64,000 nt of DNA from Actinomycetales bacterium (GTDB lineage: Bacteria > Actinomycetota > Actinomycetes > Actinomycetales > Cellulomonadaceae): assembly GCA_020444245.1 (NCBI GenBank), contig JAHLLI010000005.1:213330-277329 (forward strand), read 5' to 3'. The position numbers and the translations under genes are program-made. Below are positions 53,387-62,596 of the stretch, piece by piece (positions within the stretch are counted from its first letter, which is position 1; each line of letters begins with the position of its first letter). The notes under the pieces are model-generated. The model had not been told where the DNA came from. It saw only the letters and a program-made list of their open reading frames with translations, and did no database searches.

Positions 53387-56209
53387 ATGTCCGTCGTGCG
53401 CCGTTCCACGTCAGCCCTCGCCCTGTTCGGACTGGTGGCGGCTGCCCTCGCAGCACCCGCACAGGCGGACACCGCAGCCGACCCCTCCGAACCCGACGTC
53501 ATCGTCGAGAGCATCGAGCTGGGCGACGTCAGCGCCGCGGGCCTGGACGAGCCCGAGGTCGACGGCCCGAGCGTCGCCGGGGGAGTCACCACTCAGGATC
53601 AGGTGGCCGTCGAGGGCGCGCCCGACGCGGCGTCGGCCGACCAGGTCGTGGTCGGCCTGAGCGACCCGCTCCAGGTGCCTGCGGATCAGGTCGCGACGCT
53701 GGGGGTCACCTGGGACCCAGGGGGCACCGACGGCGCGGTCCAGGTCGACGTGCGTGCCCGCGAAGGTGGCGAGTGGGGTCCGTGGGCAGCGCTCGACGTC
53801 GAGCAGGTCGACGGCGAGGTCGGTCGCCCGGGCACCGAGCCCTATGTCCTCACGCAGGCGGAGGAGGTCCAGGTCCGCGCGCTGACCACGGACGGCACCG
53901 AACCCCCGGGGCTGCGGCTGTCCGTGATCGGCGTCGGTGACGCCCCGGAGCCGGTCGTCGAGGACGGCTCGGCGGTCGTGGACGTCGAGACGGCATCCGC
54001 GACGGCGGACGCGACCGTGCGGTCCGCCCTGCTGACCTCCGCGGGCCGCGCGCCCGCGACCGTGGTGTCCGACACCGGCGTGGCCACCGTGGTCCCGACG
54101 CTGGACCGGCCGCTCAGCCCGGTCAGCGCCGCCCGCCCCACCATCCACCTGCGCTCGGAGTGGGGCGCTCAGCCGTTCATCGGCACGCCGGACCCCTCGG
54201 ACGTCCAGGCAGCGGTGGTGCACCACACGGTCTCGTCCAACACCTACAGCGCCGACCAGGTGCCGGCGATGCTCCGCTCGATCCAGGCCTACCACGTGCA
54301 GGCACGTGGCTGGTCGGACATCGGCTACAACTTCCTCGTCGACCGGTTCGGCCGGATCTGGGAGGGTCGCCAGGGCGGTGTGGACAAGGAGATCCGCGGC
54401 GTGCACGCGTCCGAGGCGAACGGCGTGTCCACCGGTATCTCGGTGATCGGCAACTTCGACATCGCTCCGGTCCCGTCCGCCGTCGTCAACAGCGTCTCGG
54501 CGCTGATCGCCTGGAAGCTCGCGATCCACAAGGTCGTCGTGGGTGAGACCTTCAAGCTCGGCACGACCACCCTGCCCAACGTGATCGGCCACCGCGACGT
54601 GCCCAGCGCCCAGACGGCGTGCCCGGGCCGGTACCTCTACGCGCTGCTCCCGACGATCCGGGCCCGCGCGGCCGCCCTCCAGACCTTCAACCCGGTCTGG
54701 TACGACAGGGGGATCGTCGCCGAGGGGTCGGTGGACGTCCTCGAGACCGGCGCGACGACCGACGTGTACACCGTGGACCCGACGCCCGTGACGGCGGGCA
54801 CGAAGGTCGGCAACGGCTGGCAGATCATGGACCAGCTCACCACCGGCCCCGCCTTCGCCGGTGGCACGACCCGTGACATCGTCGCGCGCGAGGCCGCGAC
54901 CACCAAGCTGATCCTCTATCACGGCACCACCAGCGGCGGATTCTCGGGACGCACCGTCCTGGGACCCGGCTGGGGCGCCATGTCGCAGGTGGTCTCACCG
55001 GGAGACTTCGACGGTGACGGGAAGGCGGATCTCCTGGCGATCGAGCGCTCGACCGGGATCCTGTGGCTGTACCCGGGCCGCGGTGACAACTCGTTCTCGT
55101 CCCGGCGCGCGATCGGCAACGGGTGGCAGACGGTCCTGGCGATGAACACCGCCGGAGACCTCACCGGCGACGGCCGCCCGGATCTGGTCGGTGTCCTGTC
55201 GAACGGGACCGTGCGGGTCTACCCGTTCTCCGGGACCGGTAGGTTCCTCGCGGCGTACAGCGTGGGGCGCCTGCCGACGACGGTCGACGCCATCGTGGCT
55301 CCCGGTGACGTGACCCAGGACGGCCGTGCGGACCTACTCGCCCGTGACGGCGCCTCCGGCGCGATGCTCACCATGGCGGGAACGAGCGGCCGGAGCTTCG
55401 CGGCGGCGAAGACCTGGAGCGCTCCCTGGAGCCCGGAGTCCGGCCTCATGTCGGGGGCCGGCTGGCGGCCCGGTGTGGCCTCTGCGCTGCTGGTCGCGGA
55501 GCCGGACGGCACGCTCACCTACCGGCCGGCCAAGCGAGGGGTCTCCTTCAGCCGGACCGCTCGCTCGACGGTGTCGACGGCCTCGGCCGTGGAGACCGTG
55601 GTGGTGGGCGACGTGGTCGGCGGCCCCGAGGCGGACGTCGTGACCAAGGACTCCTCCGGCCGGCTCTTCCTGCACGAGACGGGCGCCGACGGAACCCTCG
55701 GAGAACCGGTCCAGATCGGCGTGGGCTGGAGTGGCTTCACCCAGCTCGTCGCCGTCGGCGACGCGAACTACGACGGTGCGCCGGACCTGCTCGCGAAGTA
55801 CAAGGACGGCCGGCTGTTCCTGTACCCGTTCAGCCCCGACACCGGGCGTCTGATGACTCCGGTCCAGGTCGGGAACGGGTTCGCGAGCTACCGCCTCGTG
55901 GGTGCGCCGAGCTGGAACCGCAACACCGGCGCTACCGTGCTGGCGATCAACACCTCGACGGGCGCCCTGCGGATGTTCTCCACGCGGAGCGAGAACTACC
56001 TCACGGGCGGCGCGACGATCGGTGCAGGCTGGCAGTACTTCACCGACGTCGTGGCCCTGAACAACCCGCTCGGCGACGGGCGACCCGGCCTGCTCGCGCG
56101 CCACCCCAGCGGCAAGACATGGATCTACATGGGTACGGGCAATGGCGGCTTCGCCCCCCGCCTGGACGTGATCCCGCTCGCCGGTGCGGCCGGAGGGAAC
56201 CTGCGATGA
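53387..56209 (+). CDS. secreted N-acetylmuramoyl-L-alanine amidase (PGRP type) with FG-GAP repeats
   Basis: 940 residues. A signal peptide ends near APAQA-D, then comes an acidic region (about 25-250) and a PGRP/Amidase_2 domain (about 250-425) with zinc ligands H279 or H280 in VVHHT, H402 in GHRDV and C412 in TACPG. The last 500 residues are FG-GAP/VCBS-like repeats (GDFDGDGKADLLA, LYPGRGDNSF and so on), probably a propeller that binds glycan. It should cut stem peptides from peptidoglycan at the cell surface. The ATG at 53387 is used; a GTG at 53369 would add six residues. The stop overlaps the SpoIID-like gene by 4 bp. Confidence 0.9.
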   Translation: MSVVRRSTSALALFGLVAAALAAPAQADTAADPSEPDVIVESIELGDVSAAGLDEPEVDGPSVAGGVTTQDQVAVEGAPDAASADQVVVGLSDPLQVPADQVATLGVTWDPGGTDGAVQVDVRAREGGEWGPWAALDVEQVDGEVGRPGTEPYVLTQAEEVQVRALTTDGTEPPGLRLSVIGVGDAPEPVVEDGSAVVDVETASATADATVRSALLTSAGRAPATVVSDTGVATVVPTLDRPLSPVSAARPTIHLRSEWGAQPFIGTPDPSDVQAAVVHHTVSSNTYSADQVPAMLRSIQAYHVQARGWSDIGYNFLVDRFGRIWEGRQGGVDKEIRGVHASEANGVSTGISVIGNFDIAPVPSAVVNSVSALIAWKLAIHKVVVGETFKLGTTTLPNVIGHRDVPSAQTACPGRYLYALLPTIRARAAALQTFNPVWYDRGIVAEGSVDVLETGATTDVYTVDPTPVTAGTKVGNGWQIMDQLTTGPAFAGGTTRDIVAREAATTKLILYHGTTSGGFSGRTVLGPGWGAMSQVVSPGDFDGDGKADLLAIERSTGILWLYPGRGDNSFSSRRAIGNGWQTVLAMNTAGDLTGDGRPDLVGVLSNGTVRVYPFSGTGRFLAAYSVGRLPTTVDAIVAPGDVTQDGRADLLARDGASGAMLTMAGTSGRSFAAAKTWSAPWSPESGLMSGAGWRPGVASALLVAEPDGTLTYRPAKRGVSFSRTARSTVSTASAVETVVVGDVVGGPEADVVTKDSSGRLFLHETGADGTLGEPVQIGVGWSGFTQLVAVGDANYDGAPDLLAKYKDGRLFLYPFSPDTGRLMTPVQVGNGFASYRLVGAPSWNRNTGATVLAINTSTGALRMFSTRSENYLTGGATIGAGWQYFTDVVALNNPLGDGRPGLLARHPSGKTWIYMGTGNGGFAPRLDVIPLAGAAGGNLR

Positions 56210-58269
56210 GGCAGCGCACTCGAACGGGCCGGTTCTGGGCGTTCCTCGCCTCGAGCGCCCTCGCCCTTCCGCTGGTGATGGCCGCGACGGGACCCGCCGC
56301 GGCTGCCCTGGGCGACCTGCACCTGGTGGGCCAGGGCTACGGGCACGGGATCGGGATGTCCCAGTACGGCGCCAAGGGGCGTGCCGAGGCCGGCCAGAAG
56401 TACGCGACCATCCTGGCCGCCTACTACCCGGGCACCACGGCCGTGGTGGCGGACGACACCGCGCCGATCACGGTCTGGATCAAGAACGTCACCACGACCA
56501 ACGAGACGTGGGTGCTCGCGGAGCCGGGCATGACGCTCACCGCGTCGGACCCGGAATCCGGCACCTCGGCTGCGCCGGTGGCGGTCCCCGCGACCGTGAC
56601 CCACTGGAGCGGCGTCCAGGTCACCCCCACGGCCTGGCGGCTGCGTCTGGTGTCCCAAACCTTCCGGCTGGAGGGCTACTACCAGGGCACCTGGTACGAC
56701 GCGGGCTCCGCGGCCGTGACGGCCGCCCTCTCCGGCGCCCGCCGGGTGGGGCTGTCCGCGTCGGACGGGACCGTGCGCCTGATCACCGGCGGCAAGCACA
56801 TCGAGTACCGCGGGACGGTCCAGGCCAACCGCACCAACACCGGTGACCCGTCCACCGTGACGACCACCGTGACCACGACGATGGCCAACTACCTGCGCGG
56901 CGTGGTGCCGGCCGAGATGCCGGCCTCCTGGTCGCTCGAGGCGGTCAAGGCGCAGGCCGTCGCGGCACGCACGTACGCGAGCTGGGACCGCGACGTCGCC
57001 AGCCGGCCGTGGTGGTACGACACGTGCGACACCACGGCGTGCCAGGTCTTCCCGGGCGCGGCCGTCTACGCCGCGGACGGCTCGCTCATCCGGGCGTACG
57101 AGGGGTCGGCGGACGCCGCGGTGAGCGGCACCGCCGGGGTCACGCTGACGTACCACGGCGACCCCGCGTTCACGCAGTTCAGCGCCTCGAACGGCGGCTA
57201 CTCGGTGGCGGGCTCCCAGCCCTACCTGGTTGCCAGGTCGGACCCGTACGACCACTATCCGCAGTGGCAGGCGACCATCACCCGTGCGCAGATCCAGGCC
57301 CGCTGGCCGTCGATCGGCACGTTCAGCTCTTTGAGCGTGACCCGTGACGGCCGCGGGGCCTTCGGGGGCCGGGTGGAGAGTGTGCTCGTCCGGGGCTCGA
57401 GCGGGTCGGTCGAGGTCAGCGGGTCGAGCTTCCGATCGGCGTTCGGCCTGAAGTCGACCCTCTGGCGCGCCGACGTCGAGGCGCTGCCACCTCTGACGCC
57501 GCTGGTCACCCCGGAGCGGGACTGGACGGGCAACGGGGTCTCCGACCTCATCGCACGCGGCCCTGACGGCAACCTGTACCTCTACTCGGGGCGCGGTGCG
57601 ACCACGTGGTACTCGCGGGTCCTCATCGGCTGGGGCTGGCAGACCATGAACATGATGACCGAGGTCTACAACTTCTCCGGCGGGGGCAAGCCCGAGTTCT
57701 TCGCCACCGACCCGCAGGGACTGCTCTGGCTCTACGTCGGGAACGGCAAGGGCGGCTTCAGTGGGCGGATCAAGGTGGGCCACGGCTGGCAGATGTTCGA
57801 CGACCTGGTCGGCGTCCAGCAGTGGGTCGCCGGCGGTGGGCCCGGTCTGATCGCCAAGACCCCCGACGGGCACCTGTGGTACTACCCGGGCAACGGCCGG
57901 GGAGGGTTCGCAGCCCCGCGCCTGATCGGCAACGGCTGGAACACCATGGACGACATCGTCTACGCCGGCGACATGACCGGCGACGGGCGGGCGGACCTGG
58001 TGGCGCGTGAGGCGGCGACCGGCAAGCTCTGGCTCTACCCGGGCAACGGCACCGGTGGGTTCTATGCCCGCCGCGCCCTGGCCACCGGCTGGGCCCAGTA
58101 CGACGCGATCGTCGGCGCCGCCGACTGGGACCGCGACGGCCGCATCGACGTCCTGGCGCGTGAGGCCACGACCGGCGACCTGTGGCTGTTCCCGGGCGAC
58201 GGGCGCGGTGGCTTCCAGTCGCCGAGGCAGGTGGGCAACGGCTGGGTCGGGTTCGCGCTGGTGACCTGA
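56206..58269 (+). CDS. secreted SpoIID/LytB-domain protein with FG-GAP repeats
   Basis: 687 residues. A signal peptide of about 35 residues is followed by a SpoIID/LytB domain and, from about residue 435, five FG-GAP/VCBS-like repeats like those of the amidase. The GYGHGIGMSQYGAKG motif, which ends the domain in Bacillus SpoIID, lies at the start here (about 44-58); the YLRGVVPAEMP segment with the likely catalytic E237, and QAVAARTYA, come later. SpoIID proteins are lytic transglycosylases that act on glycan strands stripped by an amidase. The ATG start overlaps the amidase stop (ATGA), so the two are made together. Confidence 0.87.
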   Translation: MRQRTRTGRFWAFLASSALALPLVMAATGPAAAALGDLHLVGQGYGHGIGMSQYGAKGRAEAGQKYATILAAYYPGTTAVVADDTAPITVWIKNVTTTNETWVLAEPGMTLTASDPESGTSAAPVAVPATVTHWSGVQVTPTAWRLRLVSQTFRLEGYYQGTWYDAGSAAVTAALSGARRVGLSASDGTVRLITGGKHIEYRGTVQANRTNTGDPSTVTTTVTTTMANYLRGVVPAEMPASWSLEAVKAQAVAARTYASWDRDVASRPWWYDTCDTTACQVFPGAAVYAADGSLIRAYEGSADAAVSGTAGVTLTYHGDPAFTQFSASNGGYSVAGSQPYLVARSDPYDHYPQWQATITRAQIQARWPSIGTFSSLSVTRDGRGAFGGRVESVLVRGSSGSVEVSGSSFRSAFGLKSTLWRADVEALPPLTPLVTPERDWTGNGVSDLIARGPDGNLYLYSGRGATTWYSRVLIGWGWQTMNMMTEVYNFSGGGKPEFFATDPQGLLWLYVGNGKGGFSGRIKVGHGWQMFDDLVGVQQWVAGGGPGLIAKTPDGHLWYYPGNGRGGFAAPRLIGNGWNTMDDIVYAGDMTGDGRADLVAREAATGKLWLYPGNGTGGFYARRALATGWAQYDAIVGAADWDRDGRIDVLAREATTGDLWLFPGDGRGGFQSPRQVGNGWVGFALVT

Positions 58270-58280
58270 GCGACCCGGTC

Positions 58281-58324
58281 GGCGCGCGTATGGCGCCCTT
58301 TGGTCCAGGACCATCGCGCGCGCC
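58281..58324. terminator. large terminator-like stem-loop
   Basis: GGCGCGCG (58281-58288) pairs with the CGCGCGCC end, and inside it TGGTCC-A-GGACCA (58301-58313) forms a second stem. It starts 12 bp after the SpoIID-like gene. No T tract. Confidence 0.55.
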
Positions 58325-58389
58325 GGCATTCAGCGGTGAGCCGGGAGACCGTGCGTCAGGCTGCTCGGAGTGGGGTCCCGCGCGGCTGT

Positions 58390-58395
58390 TAGGAT
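58390..58395 (+). promoter_or_regulatory. candidate -10 hexamer of terminal glycosyltransferase module
   Basis: TAGGAT about 27 bp before the GTG at 58423, directly after the stem-loop. The -35 is not clear. Confidence 0.4.
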
Positions 58396-58422
58396 TCCCG
58401 TCGGCCCGCTGCCGGTGCACGG

Positions 58423-59772
58423 GTGGTGGAGATTCGGAGGCTCCTGTTGATCTCGGTTCCCGCGCGGCAGTTGCACGTCTTGTACGTGGCGTGGGGGTTC
58501 GTACCGCATCGAGGTCCCGGCGCCTACCGGCCGCTGGCGACGGTGAATGAGCTTGCGAGACGTGGACATCGCGTCACGGTTATGACGGCCGACCTCGATA
58601 CGTTCGCGATCGCGGTCGGGGGTGACGAGAGCCTGCTGACGCGCGTGCACCCGGACGTCCGCGTCGTCCGCGTGCCGATGAGCCAGGACGTGCGGGACCC
58701 CGTGATCAACAGGTGGCCGATCGAACGTGCCGAGAACCAGCGGCCGTGGACCCAGACCGTGCTCGAAGAACAGGCGGAGGCCTTCCCGGAGCCGGTCTAC
58801 GCACCGTGGGGCCCTCGAGCCGAGTCGGTGGCGCTCGCACTCCACGCCATCGACCCCGTCGACCTGACGCTCGCGACGGGGAACCCGTACGTGGACTTCA
58901 CCGTCGCGCTCGCGCTCCACCAGGAGCACGACGTACCGTTCGTGCTCGATGATCGCGACTCGTGGATCCTCGATGTGTACACGGGCGATCTCATGCCCCT
59001 GGCCGACCGGATCCGGCCTTGGCTCGACTACGCACTCGATGTGGCAACCGAGATGTGGTTCGTCAACCCGCCGATCGCCGACTGGCACCGGCGCGAGTAC
59101 CCCCAGCACGCAACGAAGATCCGGGTGGTGGAGAACGGCTGGGACTCGACGTTCCTCCAGCCCGAGAACCTGACGGCAGCGACACCTGGCCGGCGCTCCC
59201 TCGTCGTGAGCTACATCGGGACCATCAACTCTGGCCTTCCGCTCGAGATGATCGGCGACGCCTGGCGGATCGCACGCCGGCGATCGGCGCTTTTCAGTTC
59301 GAGCGAGCTCCGGATGGTCGGGCATTTCGGCCATGCAGGATCAATGACGCCCGAACAGGTCAGGATTCGACGCGAGTACGGGCCGGACCGCATGCTGTTC
59401 GTCGGCAGGCAACCCAAAGAGCGGATTGCGGAGGCATACTCGCAAGCCGATGTCCTGCTCTTTGCCAAGGAAGGATCGGGGCTCGTGACGTCGGGCAAGG
59501 TCTACGAGTACATCGCGACCGGGCGCCCGATCGTCTCGGCCCTGGCGCCGTCGCACGATGCGCGACGCGTGCTCTCGGGCTACCCGCGCTGGCACGACGC
59601 CAGCCTGGAGTCCGGCCCGTCGGGGCTTGCCGACGCCATGATCGCCGCAGCCTCAGACGCGGTCGAGCGCGGCGACTTGGAGGACGCGGCGTTGGAGTAC
59701 GGCACGGGGTTCCGGCGAGACGCGGTACTCGCGCGTGCTATCGACCGCCTCGAGCAGAGGCTTCCGCTGTGA
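58423..59772 (+). CDS. glycosyltransferase (GT4-like)
   Basis: 449 residues with a GT-B fold. HVLYVAWGFVPHRGPGAYRP opens the protein; later come VLDDRDSWILDVY, RVVENGWDSTFL, SYIGTINSGLP and the donor-site SGKVYEYIATGRPIVS. A retaining GT4-type enzyme is likely. The start is uncertain: GTG 58423 or 58426, or TTG 58447, which has GGAGG 6 nt before it and begins nearer the usual N-terminus. The stop overlaps the next gene by 4 bp. Confidence 0.83.
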   Translation: MVEIRRLLLISVPARQLHVLYVAWGFVPHRGPGAYRPLATVNELARRGHRVTVMTADLDTFAIAVGGDESLLTRVHPDVRVVRVPMSQDVRDPVINRWPIERAENQRPWTQTVLEEQAEAFPEPVYAPWGPRAESVALALHAIDPVDLTLATGNPYVDFTVALALHQEHDVPFVLDDRDSWILDVYTGDLMPLADRIRPWLDYALDVATEMWFVNPPIADWHRREYPQHATKIRVVENGWDSTFLQPENLTAATPGRRSLVVSYIGTINSGLPLEMIGDAWRIARRRSALFSSSELRMVGHFGHAGSMTPEQVRIRREYGPDRMLFVGRQPKERIAEAYSQADVLLFAKEGSGLVTSGKVYEYIATGRPIVSALAPSHDARRVLSGYPRWHDASLESGPSGLADAMIAAASDAVERGDLEDAALEYGTGFRRDAVLARAIDRLEQRLPL

Positions 59773-61520
59773 CCGACGGAGGCGTGGCGCAGGTGCTTCT
59801 GGTGATCCTGCGTACCGATCCCGGTGCTGTCGAGGCGGCCGCGGACGACCAGGCGACGGGCACCCTGCGCATTCGCGTCGTCCGCCGACGGGAGGCGCAG
59901 CTGCCCGAGCTGGTGGGTCCCGGGCAGCCCCCTCCATCCGGCGCGGTCCCGCTGCGTATGGAAAGCGCGAAGGCCGCTGCCGACCTGATCGTCGATTACC
60001 TGACCGAATGCGGCGACCAGAACGTGGTCGCGGTAGCGCTGGACCAGGTCTCCGCCTTCGCGCTCTGGCACGTTGCCCAGGAACTGCCGGACGTGATCGC
60101 GGTGAGCACGCTCGAGGCCGGCGAGCGGATCGCGGCGTTGCTCCGCGCGGGCCGATCGGTCGCCAGCATCCTCAACGCGCCGCAGTTCTCGGTGACCCGT
60201 GTCCTCACCGAAGCCGAACCGGGCCCGCGGGTCGCAGTGAGCACACCCGCCGTCGTGGCGGGCGACGAGCCGAGGGCGGATGGGCGCTGGCTCTCGTTCG
60301 AGCCAGACGGGTTGCACGTCGTGCTCGACGCCATGGCGCCGCAGGACAGGGCCGAGGTCGAGGCCCTCACGGCATCGGCTTCCCGCGACGGCGCGGTCGG
60401 GGACGACCCGAAGGTCGTCATCGGCCCGGCCAACTTCGCTGGGCAGGGTTGGGCCTGGGCCCGGGCGCTGAATGCGCACACGAGGGCGCAGGCGGTGAAT
60501 CTCGCCGTGCGGACGGACGGCTCGAGGATCGTGTTCCGCTCCACCCTGCCGCTGACGGTCTCGGAGTGGGATCGGCCCGCGGTACGGGTGGCGATCGCGG
60601 CCGACCTGCTCGAGCGATCCACCCACGTTCTGCTCGAGGCCGCCCGGCCGCTGGTGGCCGTGGACGCGGTAGCTCCTGCACACGGCGACGGCGCGGAGAG
60701 CGCTCGCAGGGACGTCGAAGCGCTCCTGGCCGCAGGGAAGCAGGTCGCGCTGCTGTTCCACGGCTCCGAGGTGCGGGACCCTGCGGCCCACGCCTCTCTC
60801 GATGCCTGGTCGCCGTTCGGCAACCCGGCGAACGACGGCCTCTCCGGGATCCTGGCCGCAAGGGTCGGCAACGTCCGCAAGGCGCTGCTACGTGACCTCG
60901 ACGTTCTGCGGTACGTCTCGACCTTGGATCTCTTCGACTACGTGCCCGGTGCGATCTGGCTTCCGGTCGTCGTCGACCGGGCCTCCTTCGCACCGACGCC
61001 TGAAGCGTTGCGCGGACCGATACCCGTGGTCGGGCACGCACCGACGAGCTCGGTGCTGAAGGGGAGCCGCTGGATCGACCCGGTGCTCGAGAAGCTCGAC
61101 AGCGAGGGCGTCATCCGCTACCGGCGATTCCAGGCGCTGCCGCCTGGCGCCGTGCCCCGCATGCTGAGAGACGTCGACGTCCTCGTCGACCAGGTCGTGC
61201 TCGGCAATCCGGGTGTGCTGGCGGCCCAGGCGATGGCGGCCGGGCGGCTTGTGGTGTCTCACCTGCCGGAGTCCGTCCGCCGGCGGTTGCCGGAGCCGAT
61301 CCCGGTCGTCGAGGCCAACCCCTCGACCCTCGAGGAAGTGATGCGAGCGATCGCTTCGGCGCCCGCGCTGTACGCCGCGACTGCGGCCGCCGGAAGGCAG
61401 TTCGCGCAGAAGTATCACGACGGGCGTGCGTCCGCCGACATCCTGGCCGCCACGTTCCTTGCCCCGCCTGCCGCCGGGGTTCCCGTGTCGGCGCCGGCCG
61501 GAGGAGCAGCGCGATGGTGA
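59769..61520 (+). CDS. GPANFAGQG-type glycosyltransferase-like protein
   Basis: 583 residues. An N-terminal region of about 210 residues has alternating strands and helices with no recognised motif. From about residue 215 it matches the second half of the fusion protein at 46224: GPANFAGQGWAWARAL, LFHGSEVRDP, VVGHAPTSSVLKGSRW, VDVLVDQVVLGNPGVLAAQAM (split for length: VDVLVDQVVLG, GVLAAQAMAAGR). A GT-B-like transferase is the best guess. GTG 59769 overlaps the upstream stop (GTGA), and the stop overlaps the next start by 7 bp. Confidence 0.75.
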   Translation: MTDGGVAQVLLVILRTDPGAVEAAADDQATGTLRIRVVRRREAQLPELVGPGQPPPSGAVPLRMESAKAAADLIVDYLTECGDQNVVAVALDQVSAFALWHVAQELPDVIAVSTLEAGERIAALLRAGRSVASILNAPQFSVTRVLTEAEPGPRVAVSTPAVVAGDEPRADGRWLSFEPDGLHVVLDAMAPQDRAEVEALTASASRDGAVGDDPKVVIGPANFAGQGWAWARALNAHTRAQAVNLAVRTDGSRIVFRSTLPLTVSEWDRPAVRVAIAADLLERSTHVLLEAARPLVAVDAVAPAHGDGAESARRDVEALLAAGKQVALLFHGSEVRDPAAHASLDAWSPFGNPANDGLSGILAARVGNVRKALLRDLDVLRYVSTLDLFDYVPGAIWLPVVVDRASFAPTPEALRGPIPVVGHAPTSSVLKGSRWIDPVLEKLDSEGVIRYRRFQALPPGAVPRMLRDVDVLVDQVVLGNPGVLAAQAMAAGRLVVSHLPESVRRRLPEPIPVVEANPSTLEEVMRAIASAPALYAATAAAGRQFAQKYHDGRASADILAATFLAPPAAGVPVSAPAGGAARW

Positions 61521-62296
61521 TCGCGGAGGTCATCGCCGCGCACCTCGTGGCGGGCGGGCGGGTGCTTGCGACCAACGCTGCGGTGGGCCCCTTGATGGTC
61601 GATCTCGGGGTCGACAACGTCGAGTCCTTCGATGCCGCGACCATCGGTCCGAGCGATCTTGTCGTGACCTTCGTCGCGGACGCGCGCGCGGGCCAGGACT
61701 ACTGGCCGGCCGATCTGCCTCTCGGCTCGCGGGTGATCGCCGTGGTCGCGGGAGGAGTCGAGCGGAGTGCGGTGCCCAGGGTGCTCGCTGCGGCTGACGA
61801 TGCCGGGTGCGCGGTGATCGACGCGATTCCGATCTCGGGGCTCGGGGCATCGATCCACGCGATCGTCGCGGTGCGCTCCGAGGTCCCTGTGGCGCCGCAC
61901 CCGTGGCTGACGAGCGGTTTCGCGATCCCACGCGAGGAGAAGGATCGCTCGATCATCTACGCGGTGGGCGCACACGTCCTGTCGAGGTCTCTTGAGGTCG
62001 ACCGGACCGATCGACGGCTGGCGGAGCTCTACCTCGTCCGGTCCGAGCGGGATGCGCTCGCCGAGCGTGTTCGAGCTCTGTCAGAGCTCTCGCCGGCCAT
62101 CGCGGGTCGTGGGACGGCGGACGTCGCGGCTATGGCTTCGTACGACGAGCTCGCGCTCGCGCATTGGCGCACGTCTCGTCGGCTGGAGGCGATCTACCGC
62201 TCGAGAACGTGGCGCATCGGTCGTGTGGTGTGGGCGCTGGCGCATCCGCTCGCCGCGGTGCGGGCCAGGCGTCGGGGGCGCCCCGCGTCGGAGTGA
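61514..62296 (+). CDS. unrecognised protein of the glycan cluster
   Basis: 260 residues. The first 125 residues alternate beta strands and helices like a small Rossmann-type domain (GGRVLATNAAVGPLMVDLG, VTFVADARAG, RVIAVVAGG) but lack a clear nucleotide or SAM-binding loop. The C-terminal part is helical, ending in YRSRTWRIGRVVWALAHP, a tail often seen in polysaccharide-cluster enzymes. Coupling to the gene before by a 7-bp overlap puts it in the same pathway. It could be a degenerate methyltransferase or an accessory subunit; I do not recognise a function. Confidence 0.7.
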   Translation: MVIAEVIAAHLVAGGRVLATNAAVGPLMVDLGVDNVESFDAATIGPSDLVVTFVADARAGQDYWPADLPLGSRVIAVVAGGVERSAVPRVLAAADDAGCAVIDAIPISGLGASIHAIVAVRSEVPVAPHPWLTSGFAIPREEKDRSIIYAVGAHVLSRSLEVDRTDRRLAELYLVRSERDALAERVRALSELSPAIAGRGTADVAAMASYDELALAHWRTSRRLEAIYRSRTWRIGRVVWALAHPLAAVRARRRGRPASE

Positions 62297-62596
62297 GGAC
62301 CGTGCCGCCTCGCACCTGACAGGGGGATGTCCGCGAGGGCAACGTCGCGGTCGCGTACCCTGGGCGAGGCACCACCAGCCGGGGAGCAGCTTCTGTCGAC
62401 TGGTGCCGGGCGTCTGCAATGAAACGTGGTGGGACTTGGCGCGGATCGATCGGACCGCGGAGCCGGCGTTCCCGGGCTGCCCGCCAACCCACGAGGCAGT
62501 CGTGGAGCCGATCGCGCTGCTGGCGCCTTTCTCCACGGGCACGAACGCAAGCGCCGCCCGCTCCCAGGGCCTTGCCGGAGCGTTCGGTGGCTCGCC
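62297..62596. other. 300-bp gap with hairpin and candidate promoter
   Basis: CCGCGA-N8-TCGCGG (62331-62350) may end the upstream operon. TACCCT at 62356-62361 follows and is a candidate -10, which would give the last glycosyltransferase gene a leader of about 230 nt. No convincing coding frame was seen. Confidence 0.4.
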
